Source: Stomoxys calcitrans (Eukaryota; Arthropoda; Insecta; Diptera; Muscidae). Taken from it: a stretch of 64,000 nucleotides of DNA. The stretch spans positions 61,618,311-61,682,310 of the forward strand of contig NC_081553.1 in assembly GCF_963082655.1 (NCBI RefSeq), written 5' to 3'. The notes beneath the pieces are model-generated. The model was not told where the DNA came from. It worked only from the letters and a program-made list of their open reading frames with translations, and searched no databases. Position numbers and translations under genes: made by a program. Shown here one piece after another: positions 21,150 to 33,400 of this stretch (positions are counted from its first letter, which is position 1; every line of letters starts with the position of its first letter).

Positions 21150-21855
21150 GATTATAGAAATCTATCGCTATAGTTTGGCTTTCTTCTCTGTACGGCGATT
21201 GTTTATCGTTAGAAAGTGAAACCAACCATTGGTAGTCAACCGGTTAGTCGCTAAACGGTTTTGTTGAAATTTCTTTCGATTCCGATGATATTTATTTCTG
21301 TGAGAGAATATTTATTCATGTTACCGATGCACCCTGCTAGGGATGATTGGATATGGTGGCATTGTCAGAGGGTTTGTTGCCCTGGGGTATTATATTATCA
21401 GTCATCAATGAATATGGTCGGTAGGGTAGCCAATATTCTTTTCAAGAAACAAGGATTATTGCTGGGTGACATTAGGGATGTTAAATGGCAAGTAATGGCT
21501 CTGAATGGATTTAACTTGGCAAGGTCCAGACCAATCTAAGTAGTTAGGAAAGCGGACTTCTTATTCTGACGATCCCGGCAAAAGATTTTAGGACCACTGT
21601 CCTAACTCTTAATATATGTACGAAGCTGTGGATTAATGGTCAATAGCAGACTAAACACCTTATCTTCAGACTTACTCAAGAGTATGAGAAGCTAGCCAGA
21701 ATCCGCAAAAAGCGATGGCTCAAATATGATTTGCGTAGCAGTAACTTGGTTGCCAGCTGAATTATATAAGACCAGATTCAACATTGGGCCAGAAGAACGC
21801 ATATGCAATAACTGGAACCTCAGTATACTATGTTCCGTGGAAACTACAGAAGAAT
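21150..21855. other. Upstream of gene B: nothing recognised
   Basis: Proximal upstream sequence of gene B, then sequence of unknown origin. The 92-residue frame at 21261-21539 has no recognisable domain and no support as a gene. Confidence 0.35.
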
Positions 21856-21859
21856 GAAT

Positions 21860-22145
21860 CACCTTCCGATCTGTACAGGCTACTTTCGAGCGTATTGTGT
21901 AAGAGATTAAAATCGAAAGTCAACGAGGTAATTGTACCCTATGAATGCGACATTCGACCTGGTAAATACACGATACACCAGATATTCATACTGTCCATAA
22001 TCCTGGAAAAGACCCAAGTAAAACAGATCGATAATAACCAGATTTTCGTCGGCTACAGAGCCTCCTTCGACAGCACAATACTTTTAAGTTTAAAGATATT
22101 TGAAGCCATGTCTGAATTTGGTATCCCTGCAGAATGGCGTTAGCT
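21860..22145 (+). mobile_element. RTE-type reverse-transcriptase relic
   Basis: The plus strand translates as ...LSSVLCKRLKSKVNEVIVPY, then a CDIRPGKYT block and YRASFDS, which is the RT core also seen in reverse at 24500-24780. It is diverged, without the flanking domains. Confidence 0.7.
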
Positions 22146-22259
22146 GACACACGTTCCACAGTTAGAATAGAAAAAACCTCTACGAACCGTTAAACGCCAA
22201 ACGAGATTTCAGATAGAGAGATAGCTTGTCTTTCATTTGATTGATCAATAGTCCTAATA

Positions 22260-22800
22260 GACTTACTTGTCCATGTGGGTGGTTTTAGGGCAAGGATGTT
22301 TTCCCCCGGTTGCTTCATCCCAATCGTTTAAACAAATCCTTATTTTTAGGCCACCAGGAAGGTGCAAACATAAAGACGCTTAAACTGATGTATCCATCTC
22401 AGATATCTTTTTTAAATTGGGGTAAGGATCTACCCCATTCTCATATCAAAAAGTGGGTCCCCTCTTTTCACCGGGGGGTAATCAGGAAAGTCAATTCAGC
22501 CATTTTTGAGTCTTTAGGAACAAAAAACAAAGCGCAACCATTTGACGTTTAAGTATTTTTACAGAATATCACTTAAAACAACTAAAAACGTTTTAAGTTC
22601 GGCCAGGCCGAATTTTTGTTACGTACCACCATGGATTACGCTAAACTGACCCTTAATAAATCAGTTTGTATTTGAATTATTTTGTAACAATAAAATAGGA
22701 TATCGATTGAGGCTTCTAGGGCCACATGAAGTCATAACGGGTTATCGTTTTTTAGGGCTTATATATATTTATGGACCTGTCTGTGTGAGATTCGTTGTGT
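22260..22800. repeat. Fragments of repeat families, including a family-1 end
   Basis: Bases 22260-22530 look like a decayed Helitron-like minisatellite piece (GGTAAGGATCTACCCC, GTGGGTCCCC), low confidence. Bases 22590-22640 are a family-1 terminus with hairpin TTCGGCCAGGCCGAA at 22598-22612 and TACCACCATGGAT. Bases 22640-22800 are unclear. Confidence 0.4.
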
Positions 22801-22837
22801 GTATTGGAGTGTACTTCCATACTAAATTTAAGCCAAA

Positions 22838-23112
22838 GGCTACCGCGGCGCAAAGGTTAGTTTGTCCGTCTTTAACGCTCAACGCCAAAACCTGGCGAGA
22901 ACACCAGAAACATTTGTATACGGTGGTATCCCCCTACTAGCATGATATAAATACGTCTCTTGAAGAGATGTCACTGAGCAGCACAACGTTTGGGCTTAGC
23001 TATAAAAAGGAGTTCCGTTTTTATTGAGCCAAAACTTGAAATTTACAACACACTTTGATTTGAGAGTTGTTTGCCCTGTAGCGTTAATGGAATGTTCTTT
23101 GGCAAATTTGCA
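22838..23112 (+). mobile_element. tRNA-headed SINE, diverged copy
   Basis: The head GGCTACCGCGGCGCAAAGGT retains a weak box A. Box B is lost (CCAAAACC in place of GGTTCGAATCC). The body has GCTATAAAAAGGAG and the tail AATGGAATGTTCTTTGGCAA. It is older than the copy at 34287-34540. Confidence 0.65.
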
Positions 23113-23534
23113 AATCGGACAGCACTCAATGAAATTAAAGAAATATTCCTATGTAACCCGCTTTTGTAAGAATTGCAAATTATAAGTTGCAAAGTAGGAA
23201 GGATCACCTAATTGAGTTTCCTCAATGAAGGCAATTTTCGATTTTTAGGTGAAAGAGATAGCCCAGCCACTAGGGCTATGAGACAAAGTGATTGGGGAAA
23301 AGTTTACGAAAAAAAACATTTGTTGCCGAGTGTGAAAACCTGCTGTCATACGGACGTTCCAAAGTTGAGGAATAGATTGGTATTGAGTGTATTCACAGTA
23401 AATCCTGAAAGTATATTATGTTTCCGTCTAGCTGACCAGAGCACTTTTCTGGAGAGACGAAACCAACAAAACGATGAAGATTTATTCTTGCGTTTCTGTG
23501 ACACAAAGGATTAAGACGGAATAAATATAAGATG
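23113..23534. other. Nothing recognised
   Basis: An uncharacterised stretch between a SINE and the RTE 3' end. The 100-residue frame at 23212-23514 has no domain I recognise. Confidence 0.35.
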
Positions 23535-26500
23535 TGTTTACTTACTTTACTTTAATCGGCTATGACAGAATATTTGTTACACTAGCCGAACGTAGAATAG
23601 CGTTCCAAGCGTCTCGATCTTCTGCGCTGATTCTAAAATCTCTGACATCAAGTTTCGAGGTGTCTCCCACAACCTGATCTTTCCATCGGGCTTTTGGTCT
23701 TCCCGGTTTGCGTGTACCACTGTGTTTGCCTTCAAAAGACTTCTTTGCTGGAGCTTCTTCAACCATTCTGACAACATGATCTAGCCAACGCAGCCGTTGT
23801 ATTTTGGTGCGTGTAACTATGCTTTCGTCGTCATACACTTCATGCAGCTCGTGGTTCATACGTCGCCTATATTCTCCATTAACGCAAACTAGTCCATATA
23901 TTTTACGAAGAATCTTTCTCTCAAATACTCCAAGCATTGCCTCATCTGCTTTCACAAGTACCCATGCTTCAGAACCATATAACAGCACGGGTAGTAACAA
24001 TGTCTTGTATAGTGTAATCTTCGTCTGTCGAGAGTTGGCCTTGTTCCCAAACTGCTTACTAAGTCCAAAGTAGCATCTGTTTGCCAGTATTATTCTTCGC
24101 TTTATCTCAAAACTGGTGTCATTCGTTTCGGTTCCGGCGGTGCCGAGGTAGATTAATTTACGGACTATCTCAAAGTTGTGGTTCCCAACTTTCTCCATTT
24201 TCTTTATCTACTCGGTTGTGCAAGGCTTTTTGGGAGTTGAAACCATCCATTTCATCTTATCTCCATTTACTGCCACACCCATTTTCACTGACTCTCTTTC
24301 GATTCTTTCAAAGGCTGCAGTTACTACTTCCGATGACCGACCTATGACATCAATGTCTTCGGCATAGGCGAGTAGCATGTGTTCTCGTGTGATTTGTGTG
24401 CCATATCTATTCACATCTGCATCTCTTCTCCTTGTCTGAAACCTCGTTTGGGATTAAATGGTTGGGAGAGATTCTTTCCTATTAGCAAGTGTTATCCTGC
24501 AAAGTCTTATTAATTTTGCAGGGATACCAAACTCAGACATGGGTTGAAATACCGATGAACGTAAAGGAGTATCGAAGGCGGCTTTGTAGTCCATAAAGAG
24601 ATGGTAGGTGTTGATTTGTCCTTCTCGGGTCTTTTCCAGGATTTGGCGCAGTGTGAATATCTGGTCTAGGGAGGATTTACCAGGTCTAAAGCCGCATAGA
24701 TAGGGGTCAATTATCTCATTGACTTTAGGTTTTAATCTTTTACACAGTACGCTCGAGAGTATCTTGTATGTGATGGGGAGGAGACTTATTCCTCTGTAGT
24801 TGGCACATTCTGTCTTGTCTCCTTTTTTGTGTACGGGACATAGTATGCTGAGGTTCCAATCATCGGGTATGCGTTCTTCTAGCCAGATTGCGCAGATAAG
24901 CTGATGCATACGCGTTCAGCGGGTAACCCGTCGGCTCCTGCTGCCTTGTTGTTCTTTAGTCGAGTCACTGCTACTTGGACCTCATTTTGACTAGGAGGTA
25001 AACATTCTATACCATCATCAGGGATTGGTTCTGCGGTATCTTCTTCGCCGCCAACGTCGGATACTAGCAATTGGGTAAAATATTATTTCCATATCCTTAA
25101 TATTATTTCCATATGTGTCAGTTATCAGATTTCCTTCTTTGTCTCTGCAGGAGGATGTGCCTGCACCAAAGCCATCGGTTTAATGTTTAATTCTTTAGTA
25201 GAATTTCCGGACTTCATTCTGACTCCTGTACATTTCAATTCGCTCACACTCACGTCTTTTAATTTCCTTTCTGCGGAATAGACGTTTCTCCTCTCTCCTT
25301 TTCTCCCGATACTTCTCCTTCATCTGGCGCGTTACTACTGATTGCAGGGTTGCTCTATATGCCGCATTCTTGGCTTCAGTAGCATCTCGACACTCTTCGT
25401 TGTACCATGGGTTTCTTGAAGGAGGCTTTCGGTACCCAAGTACGGATTTCGCGGCATTTTCCATGGAGTGGGCAATAGTTTGCCACTGCGCCATTATATC
25501 ATCGGAATAAGGAGTGCTTTCATCAAGCAGTTGGGCCAGTCGGGTGAAATATGCCGCTGCCATTTGTTGTGTTTGCAGCTTTTCAATGTCCAGCTTCCTT
25601 GCAGTGTCAGATCGTACTTTCCTCGCCATGTTCAAACGGGTGCGAACCTTTGCTACAACAAGGTAATGATCCGAATCTATATTCGCTCCACGGATCGATC
25701 GAACATCTAACATGCTGGATGAATGCCTTCCATCTATCACATCATCGTGATCAATTTGGTTTCTCGTGTTTTGATCGGGTGACAGCCATGTGGCTTTGTG
25801 AATATTTTTATGTTGAAATCTGGTGCTACTACTACCATGTTTTTTGTCGCGTTGAAATCTATCAGACTCAACCCATTACTGGACATTATCTCGTGGAGGC
25901 TAAACTTTCCGACTGTTGGCATGGGCGCAAATAAGGCTGATGTTGAAGAAATTGACTTTTATGTGGATTGTGGCTAGCCTCTCATCCACCGGAGTAAAGC
26001 TGGAGACAAGGTGTTTCAGTCTCCGACTAACCACAAATCCACAGCCAAATTTATGCCTCGTGTTATGGCAGCTACAGTATAGTTCGTCACCGTTTGGTGT
26101 TGTAGTGATGCCATTCCCAGTATATTGCACTTCCTGCTATAAGGCGGTAATATCTGCCTTGTACTTCTCTAATACATCCGCCAGCGCGTATAATGCACCT
26201 TCTCCGTCAACGTTGGGGGGGTCCGTTTTTACTATTCCTTTGTTTTTTATAGTAGTTCTATGTTTTTCGGGGGCGGGTTACTGGCTCAGCGCCCCAATCG
26301 CATGGGTTTTGTGAGATTGCATGTATCCCTCGTTATGGCGAGCCGCTTGCTCCAAGATCCGACGCTCGCCGCCAATCGCCCCTAACCTGGGAACAGACGC
26401 TGATGTTGGCCATTGATTATTTGAAGGCGCCAATAACTCGCCTTGTCATCTCGAGTATCATTGGCACTCAGTATTTATTAAGAGCCAGTGCCACCTGACT

Positions 26501-26770
26501 CCTCACTGAGACTCTCCCCTCGAAAATCGCTGACTGCCCGCGGCCGCATTTGCAGCTCCTCCACATAAAAACGGAGCTTTCCACCATCTGCAACCTGTGG
26601 ACGCACCCGGTAGCTTTCATCTAAGCTTCCCGTGATAACGATGGGCACCACACAAGTCCGAGCTCAAAGTTCCAGCCTATGTGGTGCTCATAGTCATCCC
26701 GTATCATTGGCACTCAGTATTTAATTAAGAGCCATCTGACTCCTCACTGAGACTCTCCTCTCGAAAATCG
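23535..26770 (-). mobile_element. RTE-clade LINE, almost full length but broken
   Basis: Reading on the minus strand, a 5' leader with two copies of a block (26690-26770 and 26440-26530) is followed by an endonuclease, an RT and a C-terminal region. The endonuclease region includes HNTRHKFGCGFVVSRRLKHL at 25900-26130 and DSDHYLVVAKV near 25660. The RT region (24400-25070) includes AAGADGLPAE, CANYRGISLLPITYKILSS and YAED in place of YADD. The C-terminal region is 23560-24198. The 3' end (23535-23552, TAAAGTAAAGTAAGTAAA) is a short-tandem-repeat tail as RTE elements have. Frames shift several times and the segment between RT blocks near 24440 is missing, so it is dead. Confidence 0.85.
23560..26130 (-). 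pseudogene. RTE endonuclease-reverse transcriptase pseudogene
   Basis: The open pieces in order on the minus strand are 26130-25900 (endonuclease start), 25922-25737, 25740-25195 (endonuclease end with the SDH catalytic block, then a basic linker), 25070-24879 and 24909-24454 (RT fingers/palm), 24414-24208 (palm, YAED) and 24198-23560 (C-terminal, with LRWLDHVVRM and GRPKARWKDQ). Frameshifts separate them. The catalytic YADD is changed to YAED. It resembles proteins often mis-annotated as craniofacial development protein 2-like, which derive from RTE/BovB. Confidence 0.85.
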
Positions 26771-27028
26771 CTGTGTTTACTTTTCCCAATTTAATCCCAT
26801 CAACGGATATACTCAATATTTAAATCACTGTTTGATTTCTAATATCATAAAAATTTTAATTTTTTAAGAATTAACAATTTATCACTTACACTACATACGT
26901 AGTATTTACATTTTATATCAACTATTTTTTGGAATTGCATAATTTTTTTTTAACTAAACTTAACCTATTCTAATAATAATAATTTAATTACATATATTAA
27001 GTCCATATAGCATACAAGTAAATAACTA
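26771..27028 (-). other. Gene C 3' UTR / flank
   Basis: AT-rich sequence downstream of the gene C stop. A minus-strand ATTAAA is at 26983-26988, only about 40 nt after the stop. No perfect AATAAA was found nearby. The boundary with the RTE leader is near 26770. Confidence 0.35.
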
Positions 27029-27469
27029 CTATTTACTTTGATATTTCGTTAATGTTATCGTGCTAGCCGTACTTTGATTATCACTATTTCCCATATCGAT
27101 TTTCAAAGATGGTGGAACCTCAAATTCTACTCTCTGCGCAGGGACATCGCTGTCTTTTAGCTCTTCGATTAAACTCTCTGCATTATAACATAGTATTAGC
27201 TTACATTTGAGTCCTTCAAAAATTTGCACTACACTTGGCTTCAAATTGAAGAAAATTAACTTTTGATTACGTCTCTTGAAATCATCAATCATTGAAGAGA
27301 TGACTTTGGCTGCTGTAAAATCTGCTCCATAAATGTAGGTGCAATCGATAACTACGGGCAGGGAAGTTTTATTGCCAGACTTCAGCACCAAATTGCGCAC
27401 AAATTCCACCGAGGGGAATATCAAACAACGATCGGGTGTTAGTTTGAGGAATTTGTAACCTTCCATTGT
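27029..27469 (-). CDS. Gene C exon 5, STAS and long tail
   Basis: The exon starts after TTTTGCAG with TMEGYKFLKLTPDRCLIF. It encodes 146 residues with LPVVIDCTYIYGADFTAAKV and a polar tail of about 35 residues ending LTKYQSK that A and B lack. Confidence 0.93.
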   Translation of the reverse strand, partial: TMEGYKFLKLTPDRCLIFPSVEFVRNLVLKSGNKTSLPVVIDCTYIYGADFTAAKVISSMIDDFKRRNQKLIFFNLKPSVVQIFEGLKCKLILCYNAESLIEELKDSDVPAQRVEFEVPPSLKIDMGNSDNQSTASTITLTKYQSK

Positions 27470-30400
27470 CTGCAAAATAAAGTGTTTTTGATTAGCTATT
27501 GGTTTTGTTTATTTGTCATGATTAGGTGAACTTACCTCTATGGTTTCCAAGGATATCTTAGGTCTAGCAGAGTGATAGAGAATGAATAGCAAATTAACTC
27601 CAATAGCTATCAATATACCAACTTCCAATGGCATTACCAAACATGTTATAAAGGCCACAATTCCTGGTATCAAATCAGAACCTAAAAAGAAGAAAAAGGT
27701 GTCAGAAATATTAAATTGTTTTAAATAAATAATATGAAGAGAAAACTAATTTAAATTCTTTTGGCTGTATAGGTGTCTGAGTAAAATTTTAAAATCTTAC
27801 CAAAATTAAAATATCCGCCTATCTACTTTAAAGGAAATGTAAAAGTCGATCGAAAACGACTGTATAGTCGTTTCCTGAAGAAAGTAATTCTAAGTACTTG
27901 ACAATGATTCTAATCTTGAAGATACGATTGAACGATTGGTGTTGTGTTTGAGAGCAGTGAGATATCGGTTATTATCAATTATGATTCATGAGGGTTTCTG
28001 GTCGTCGATATCGTCATGTCGTTCTTACTGCCGGAAGAGGTTGGCCGTCTGGCACACGTGAATTTTGTCCCCTTTAGAAAGCACAGCCAGTGCGTAGTGG
28101 ATGAGGGATCTATTTAATATTGGCATGTCGTTAATAGTGCCGTATGAGTACCAATACAATAGATGCAATCAATATTCTGATGCTGGAAATTTTACACACG
28201 AAACAGTACATCTGGGTTCAGAGCTTTAAATTCGAGAACAGTGAATAGAAATGCGTAACGAAGTGTTTAAAAATGATAAGTGGTCTTCAAGCCTGTGACA
28301 ACGTTCACATGAGATTTTCCAGAAAATCGAACTTGGACAAGTATGTTAGGTAGAGCCAATCTCGCATACTGGCTATTTATGGAACTACTGAACCTAGAAA
28401 GGTAAAGACTGAGTAGGGAATTGAAATACAGGTCTATTTCTAGCAACTTAATATCGGCATGCCATTGATTCAGGCGAAGGTCTCTGCGACTATGACAGCC
28501 ACAATCGCAATTCTGGGAAAAAAACAAGTACCCTCGAATCTTAAGGTTAATGCTGAATGTATGGCGGTGTTCGGGGTCTAGAATTCACGAACAGTTTAGT
28601 CTAAATGGGTAACGAATTTTATAGATTGCGGAAATAAACCAAAAGTATGGAAGGGCTTGACTTAGGCGGGTAAACCGGTTGTCAAACTCGAAAAAATTAC
28701 ATTTCTTGACTTCTGAATCTTGTGGTAGAAAATAGAATATTTCAATGCCGGAGGGCCCGGACTGTCTAGCATCGACTGAAGAAGAATGAATGAACTTTTT
28801 GCTTTCCTCAAAAGATCACAGACAACACTCATAGATATCCTGCATTCTGTTTATTTGATGAAGATAAGACGAACGAGCGCTTTTTGTGTTTTTGCCTGGG
28901 ACTGTAGGAGCAAAGAACCTCCATCTTGGGGAGACGGTTGTTCTGCAATCTAGGATATCATAGACAGTACAGTATGGTTACGAGAGAGGACACGATAAGA
29001 TTCTCCACGCGAACATTTATCGAGGCGCAGGTTTACTACTTCACATACACACGACGTGGACATTTAGGATGAGTGCTTCTTCAGGGAGCGTAGTCGATTT
29101 ATATTTATTTTATTTTTATTTATTTATTTCTTAATATTGGGTTGCCCAAAAAGTAATTGTCGGTAATATTGTAGTAATATAGAACCAGCTCAAACCACTT
29201 CAAAGGCTGATATCCACCAAAAGAAGGTAATGCTGTCTGTTTGGTGAAATTGGAAGGGTGTGGTATATTTTGAGCTGCTTCCAAGGAACCAAACGATTAA
29301 TTCGGATGTTTACTATCAACAATTGGACAAATTAAATACAGTCATCAAGGAGAAGCGACCACAATTGGTCAATCGTAAAGGTGTCATATTCCACCAGGAC
29401 AACGCTAGACCGCACACATCTTTGGTCACTCGCCAAAAACTGAGTGAGCTCGGCTGGGAACTTTTGATGCATCCACCATATAGCCCTGACGTTGCACCAT
29501 CAGACTACCATTTATTTCGATCTTTGCAGAACTCCTTAAATGGTAAAACTTTCGGCAATGATGAGGCTATAAAATCGCACTTGGTTCAGTTTTTTGCAGA
29601 TAAAGGCCAGAAGTTCTATGAGCGTGGAATACTACAATAAATTTGCCAGGAAGATGGCAAAAGGTTATCGAACAAAATGGCAATTATATATTTGATTAAA
29701 GTTCATTCTAAGTTTTGTTAAAAATGCATTTACTTTCTTTTAAAAAATCCGCAATTACTTTTTTGGCAACCCAATAGTAATATATAAAAAAACGTATTAC
29801 AACGATAGATACTCCTAAAAAAAAACGTTAAAAAATTAAATACTTCACAGTTACATAAAGATGTAAGACTCTTAGCCTAACTCATTTTAATTGGCTCCCC
29901 AGCCATAACAAGATTATGCAAACAATGCATTCCAACGGGTGGGCAATACATTCCAACCTGGTCACACGAATACGGAATGATCTTTCGAAAACAGACCTAA
30001 ATATACGGGGCAAGTTTATATTAGTACTCCTACTCGAGCGAAATAAATTGAAGTATCTACGCAGTGTTACCGGTGTTCCACCTTTTTTTATAACTTTGTA
30101 AAAGAATAAAATGTTTCGTAGATCAATAAAACGATCAAAAGAAGTTCCCAAAAAGGTTTTGACATACCCTGAAATGTGGTCACGAACACGTACATTATAT
30201 ACAAACCTAGCTACTGCATTCATCACCTGTTTCAGTTTTGGAAGATTATAGTCAAACGTTCCTGATGCTATCTCCAAGCCATATAAAAGTCGAGCGTGCG
30301 CAAGTCTGACTTTCACCCACGAAGGGAAATAAATACCTTCATAATAAATACAACCGACGCAAAATACCATAAACACGAGAATGGAGAGAGTCAATATGAC

Positions 30401-33400
30401 ACCCGAAATTAAGGTCTTTATCAATCACTATCCCCAAATATTTAATCCTAACAACAAAATTAACTCTAGAATTTCCCACAAAACTATCAAATCCAGGCTG
30501 CGTCTGGGATCCAAACTGTAATGCCTTAGTTTTTGAAGGGGTGATAGAAATCGAGTTAAGACTAGACCATAACAAGATTCGTCCTATAGAAGCATTAATA
30601 TTCATCTCCAAAATATTGCTAAAACCACGATCCACACTAAAATGTAGATATATATCGTCTGCAAAAAGAAAGGTTTCACACAAGTTACGTCCAAGGAATT
30701 CAGAAAAATCATTAATGTAGAGTATAAAAAGAAGAGGTCCTAAGACCGATCCCTGCGGCAGACCAAAAGAGAGGGGAATAATGCTAGATCCAGCTCCATT
30801 AAAATCAACAAATTGTGATCTACCGCACATATACGACATAACAAGCCTGCAAACAGATCTAAAAAAGTTAAAGTTATTCCTAAATTTCTCAACCATAGTA
30901 CCAAAGCAAATAGAATTAAATGTCTTAGTCAAGTCAAGAGACAAAAGGACACAACCTTTCCCATTATTCAAGCCATTCCGTATTGACTCAGTAAGATGAA
31001 ACATCATAGATGTCGTGCTGTGACCTGATCAAAACGCATATTGGGAATTAAGAATTTTATGCCCAGCACCCAACATTATCTGGTCTTTAAGAATATGTTC
31101 GAAATCTTTAGAAAGTACTGAAAGAATTGAAATAGGTCTTAGATCATCAGGACCACGAATAATAGAGAGTTAGGAATTGGTACTAAACCCAAAATTTTCC
31201 ATACATTAGGAAACACAGAAGAAGTCAAAATAGAAATAAATAATAATAATTCGTGTACTTATGTACTTCCCTATTCTCTCTTTCTCTCGAAACATTGATA
31301 TGGGACCCCATGAGGCCTATATATTTTTGATCGTCTTGATATTCTAAGCAGATCTAGTCATGTCCGTCCTCCGTCTATCGAAATAGAATAGGAGAATAAT
31401 AAAAGATTTTGCACTGTTCCTTACTATAGATGTAGGTTCAGATTTGGATATAGCCCACAAATTCAAACGACTGAACCGATTTTCATGCAATTTTCACAAA
31501 TGTTAGAGTTTAGCCCCAGATGGATGAAGGGTACGCCATTTTTTGATTTCCGAAGGGAGGGCCTACCCAGATCACAGAGATGGATGCATCGATTTAAGTG
31601 AAATTTTGTATGCCATCTTATGGCAACCCTTAAAACCAAAATTGGTTTTAAACTCAAATAAAAAAAAATGGAGAGATTCTCTTATGACTCTCGACGACGG
31701 ATAAAGTTATAGCTTTCATACGTATATATGTATCACCCGTTTTTCACTTCTAGAGCCTTCGCAAGCTCATTTATCAACCGATCATCCTCAAAATTTGCAC
31801 TACGCCTTCTACGAGTACCACAAATCGTACAGTTTTTTGTCGAAATAAATTGAGATTTGGATAAAGCTCCCATATATATGGTCGTCCGATTTGAACTAAT
31901 ATTTTAGTAATATGGTTGTATGTTAAACGATTCTCTCGAAATATGGCGCAAGGAATTCCCATATAACTCGATTTCTTAAAAATCGATTTAGATTTAGGTA
32001 TAGCTCCAATATATAAGTATCACCTAATATTAAATTTTAGAACCTTTGTCAGCGTTGGTTTTCCCCTCTTGATGATGGGGCCATTTAAGAGGTACTTTGC
32101 CTTTGTTGGAAGATATCTCCCCAAAGAGGTGTTGCACTGCGGCAGGAGGCCCCATCTCATTGAATTGAAACTTGAAGCGGACAGCACTGTTCCTGTTCCT
32201 CAATGAAGTGTTCATGGGCAAATTTGCATTTGTAAGAAGTTATTATCAAAATATTGGCTATTAAAATTTTTAAATATTTTTTATATAGCTTTCTGGACAA
32301 AGTTGTTTGTCATTACTGGACACTGCTAACAATGACAGCATGTGTTTACAAAAATTTTGCAAAGTAATGCCAACATTATATTTGAGAAAACGTCGTAAAA
32401 AGTGACTACTTTTTATCTCTCTTAAGGCTAATGACTCTTTACTTGTTATGTCAAATAAAAAACTCTTTTCAGATCATTGTCAATGTTTTGCTTACAATTG
32501 CTTCCTCTTTTTTTTATAAAATTCTACTTTATATCGCAATTACTTACGTTTACTGCGCCACATTGGTTTTATGACATGATACTGCAGTTGAAATATTACC
32601 GCCGATATAATGATGGCACCCAGCACAGTCAAAGGTATATAATAGAAATATTTAGTCAAATAGACCAAAGCCAACATGACAACAATGGAAATGTACAAAT
32701 TAGCCAAGGGAGTTCGAACACCACTGGCATTATTGACGGCAGAACGAGCTAGGCCACTATTACCACGATATCCTTGGAATATGGAATTTGCCACATTGGC
32801 AACACCAATGGCAAACAATTCCTGGGTGGCATCAATGGGATTGCCTTTGGCTGGAAGATGAAAAAGAAAAAATTATTATAGGCAGATGAGGGGGAGGAGA
32901 CTATATATGTACTAGGTAGGGTTTGAAATCGGTATTTCAATGATATCAGTCTCTCATACTACATTTTTTACATTAACGCATACGTATTTTTTTCGTAAAC
33001 TTACCAAATGCTTTGCACACTGACACATTCTCTAGCAGAGCAATCATGGGCACAATTATCAAGCCATAACCCAAGCCTCCAACCATATCGAAGAATGTTT
33101 CTCCTTTCACTTCCGGTATACCCGCTGTCGCATTACCAGGCTGAGCTTCTATGGAAAATGGTGGCAGCGCCGGCTTGGGTAAACCTTGAGGTACATTTCC
33201 GGTCAAACGGAAATAATGTTTTCCTTGCGATTCCAAATACATACTGACACCGGCACATACAACGACTACAGTGGCATTGCGCATAATACCCATAAACCAG
33301 AAAACTTTATTTGAAGCTTTGTGATACCATTTCAATTCGGTTGTCTCCTTGGGTCCCACCTTCATTCGTCCCACAAATCGAAGGGCTATCAGAACAGCCA

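Noticed and set aside
25551..25934. 127-residue plus-strand frame
   Set aside because: It is a shadow of the RTE endonuclease frame on the minus strand.
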